A DNA stretch of 64,000 nucleotides from Allosediminivita pacifica (lineage in GTDB: Bacteria > Pseudomonadota > Alphaproteobacteria > Rhodobacterales > Rhodobacteraceae), in the NCBI RefSeq assembly GCF_003054175.1, contig NZ_QBKN01000003.1:165598-229597 (forward strand), written 5' to 3'. A program made the translations under genes and the position numbers. Position 1 is the stretch's first letter. Each line of letters starts with the position of its first letter. Shown in pieces: positions 63,300 through 64,000 of the stretch. The notes beneath the pieces are model-generated. The model saw nothing but the letters and a program-made list of their open reading frames with translations. It ran no database searches and had not been told where the DNA came from.

Positions 63300-64000
63300 C
63301 GCCAAGCTGGGCCGCCTATGTCGAAGCGGTCATCCGGCGCGAGGGTCCAGAGTGTGGGAGATGGCTATTCTCGTGGCAATGAGGTCGAGCCGGGCATGGC
63401 AGCCGCGCGCGGTGGCGATCCGGACCGATGATCCCCTTGGTTTATCTCCGCAAATCCGGATGACCTCGACACGAGGGGCCTAGCGTCACCAGATCGCCGC
63501 CGCGTGGGGGCGCGGCTGCGATGCGCGGCGGGGCTGACGCCCCTTGATTCCGCGCCGGGGGCTTCGCTTTCGGTCGGTAATTGGCCCGAGCCGGACCGTC
63601 ATTGCGGATGGCCTGAGCGGCGGCACAGCGGACTTTGCTACCCTCCGGGCCATGCCCTGACAGGCCCGGAACAAGGGGCTTCAGCCCCGCCGGGCCAGCG
63701 CCGGACCGTCCGGGCGGTCTGGCGCTTTGGCAATTGCAGGGCATCGTTCAGAGGTCATCCGGGCTTGGCCGAGATAAAGCGCGGACCTCAGAGGGCGCGG
63801 CGCCAAACCACGGTCCGGCGCTGGCCCGGCGTCGGTCGCACGAGTATCAAGGGAGAGATGGGCTCATTGCGGACCTTCTCTGCGAATGGCCCGAGTCGCG
63901 GCACTGCGGGACAAAGGGTGCATTCGCTGCGGATGCGCAGATGGCTGCTTCAGGTTTGGCGCACCGATAGGACATTGCAGCAGGTCGCGCCGGTTAGTCC
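63300..64000. other. Repeat-rich non-coding region at the window end
   Basis: No gene with recognisable product is found. The region holds element copy B (63688-63831). Around it, GCCGGACCGTC also occurs at 63590-63600, and GCGGATGGCCTGAGC...GGCGGCAC near 63605-63627 resembles GCGAATGGCCCGAGT...CGCGGCAC near 63880-63903. These look like decayed intergenic repeats. Confidence 0.6.
63688..63831 (+). repeat. 144-bp MITE-like element, copy B
   Basis: The terminal 22 bases at each end are perfect inverted repeats (CGCCGGGCCAGCGCCGGACC plus GT, paired with AC plus GGTCCGGCGCTGGCCCGGCG). Same length and, in the 100-bp core, 78 of 100 bases as copy A. No ORF inside; a transposase, if any, would have to be supplied from elsewhere. 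Confidence 0.8.

Noticed and set aside
1..64000. CRISPR array, prophage or intact insertion sequence
   Set aside because: No regularly spaced identical repeats, phage structural genes, integrase or transposase were found.

Overview
The window looks like a piece of a Rhodobacteraceae (Roseobacter-clade) chromosome. It is GC-rich, genes are densely packed with many 1-, 4- or 8-base start/stop overlaps, and the order and content (hrcA-grpE, mutS, maeB, argG, ilvA, hslVU, twin-arginine-type substrate-binding proteins, BCCT transporter, class IV aminotransferase) fit that family. I see no rRNA, no convincing tRNA, no CRISPR array, no prophage and no transposase gene. Taxon and gene names come from recognising protein motifs by eye; no search was run.

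Layout. 1-1422: end of hrcA and grpE (heat shock). 1423-11617: mutS, a BCCT osmolyte transporter, maeB, a PfkB sugar kinase, a periplasmic msrA, and a class IV aminotransferase overlapping a P-loop sulfotransferase-like gene. 11658-24605: ten leftward genes that form a phospho-signalling island: transmembrane Ser/Thr kinase with a seven-repeat WD40 domain, OmpA-type protein, exported caspase-like protease, TSUP permease, small membrane protein, FHA-flavoprotein fusion, FHA-zinc ribbon protein, VWA-TM-FHA protein, PP2C phosphatase and a further FHA protein. 24780-35026: DUF1810, luciferase-like oxidoreductase, argG, membrane protein, ilvA, Hpt, response regulator-phosphatase, two NUDIX enzymes, Hsp33 and CCA-adding enzyme. 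35189-40724: three tandem ABC half-exporters. 40869-49455: rRNA methyltransferase, NaChBac-like channel, two L,D-transpeptidases with a CAP protein between them, a small membrane protein, hemH, a methyltransferase, comF, glutaredoxin, a nitrilase-family amidase and a MarR regulator. 49705-52926: aldehyde dehydrogenase, ubiG and proline iminopeptidase. 53045-58507: a complete oligopeptide-type ABC importer. 58638-60460: divergent LysR/SDR pair. 60923-62832: hslVU. 63072-63299: a small hypothetical gene, then about 700 bases of repeat-rich non-coding DNA.

The strongest candidate for something undescribed is the 11.6-24.6 kb island. It has a kinase, a phosphatase and four phosphothreonine-reader (FHA) proteins, as in type VI secretion control, but no secretion structural genes. 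Instead it carries a putative protease effector with an EF-hand-like calcium loop, a redox-enzyme/FHA fusion and several proteins that cross or leave the inner membrane. A similar short sequence lies upstream of all three of its transcription units.

The second theme is small non-coding repeats: a 144-bp element with 22-bp terminal inverted repeats in two copies, and an 84-bp element present once on each side of hslVU in opposite orientation. Convergent gene pairs are often separated by bidirectional hairpin terminators.
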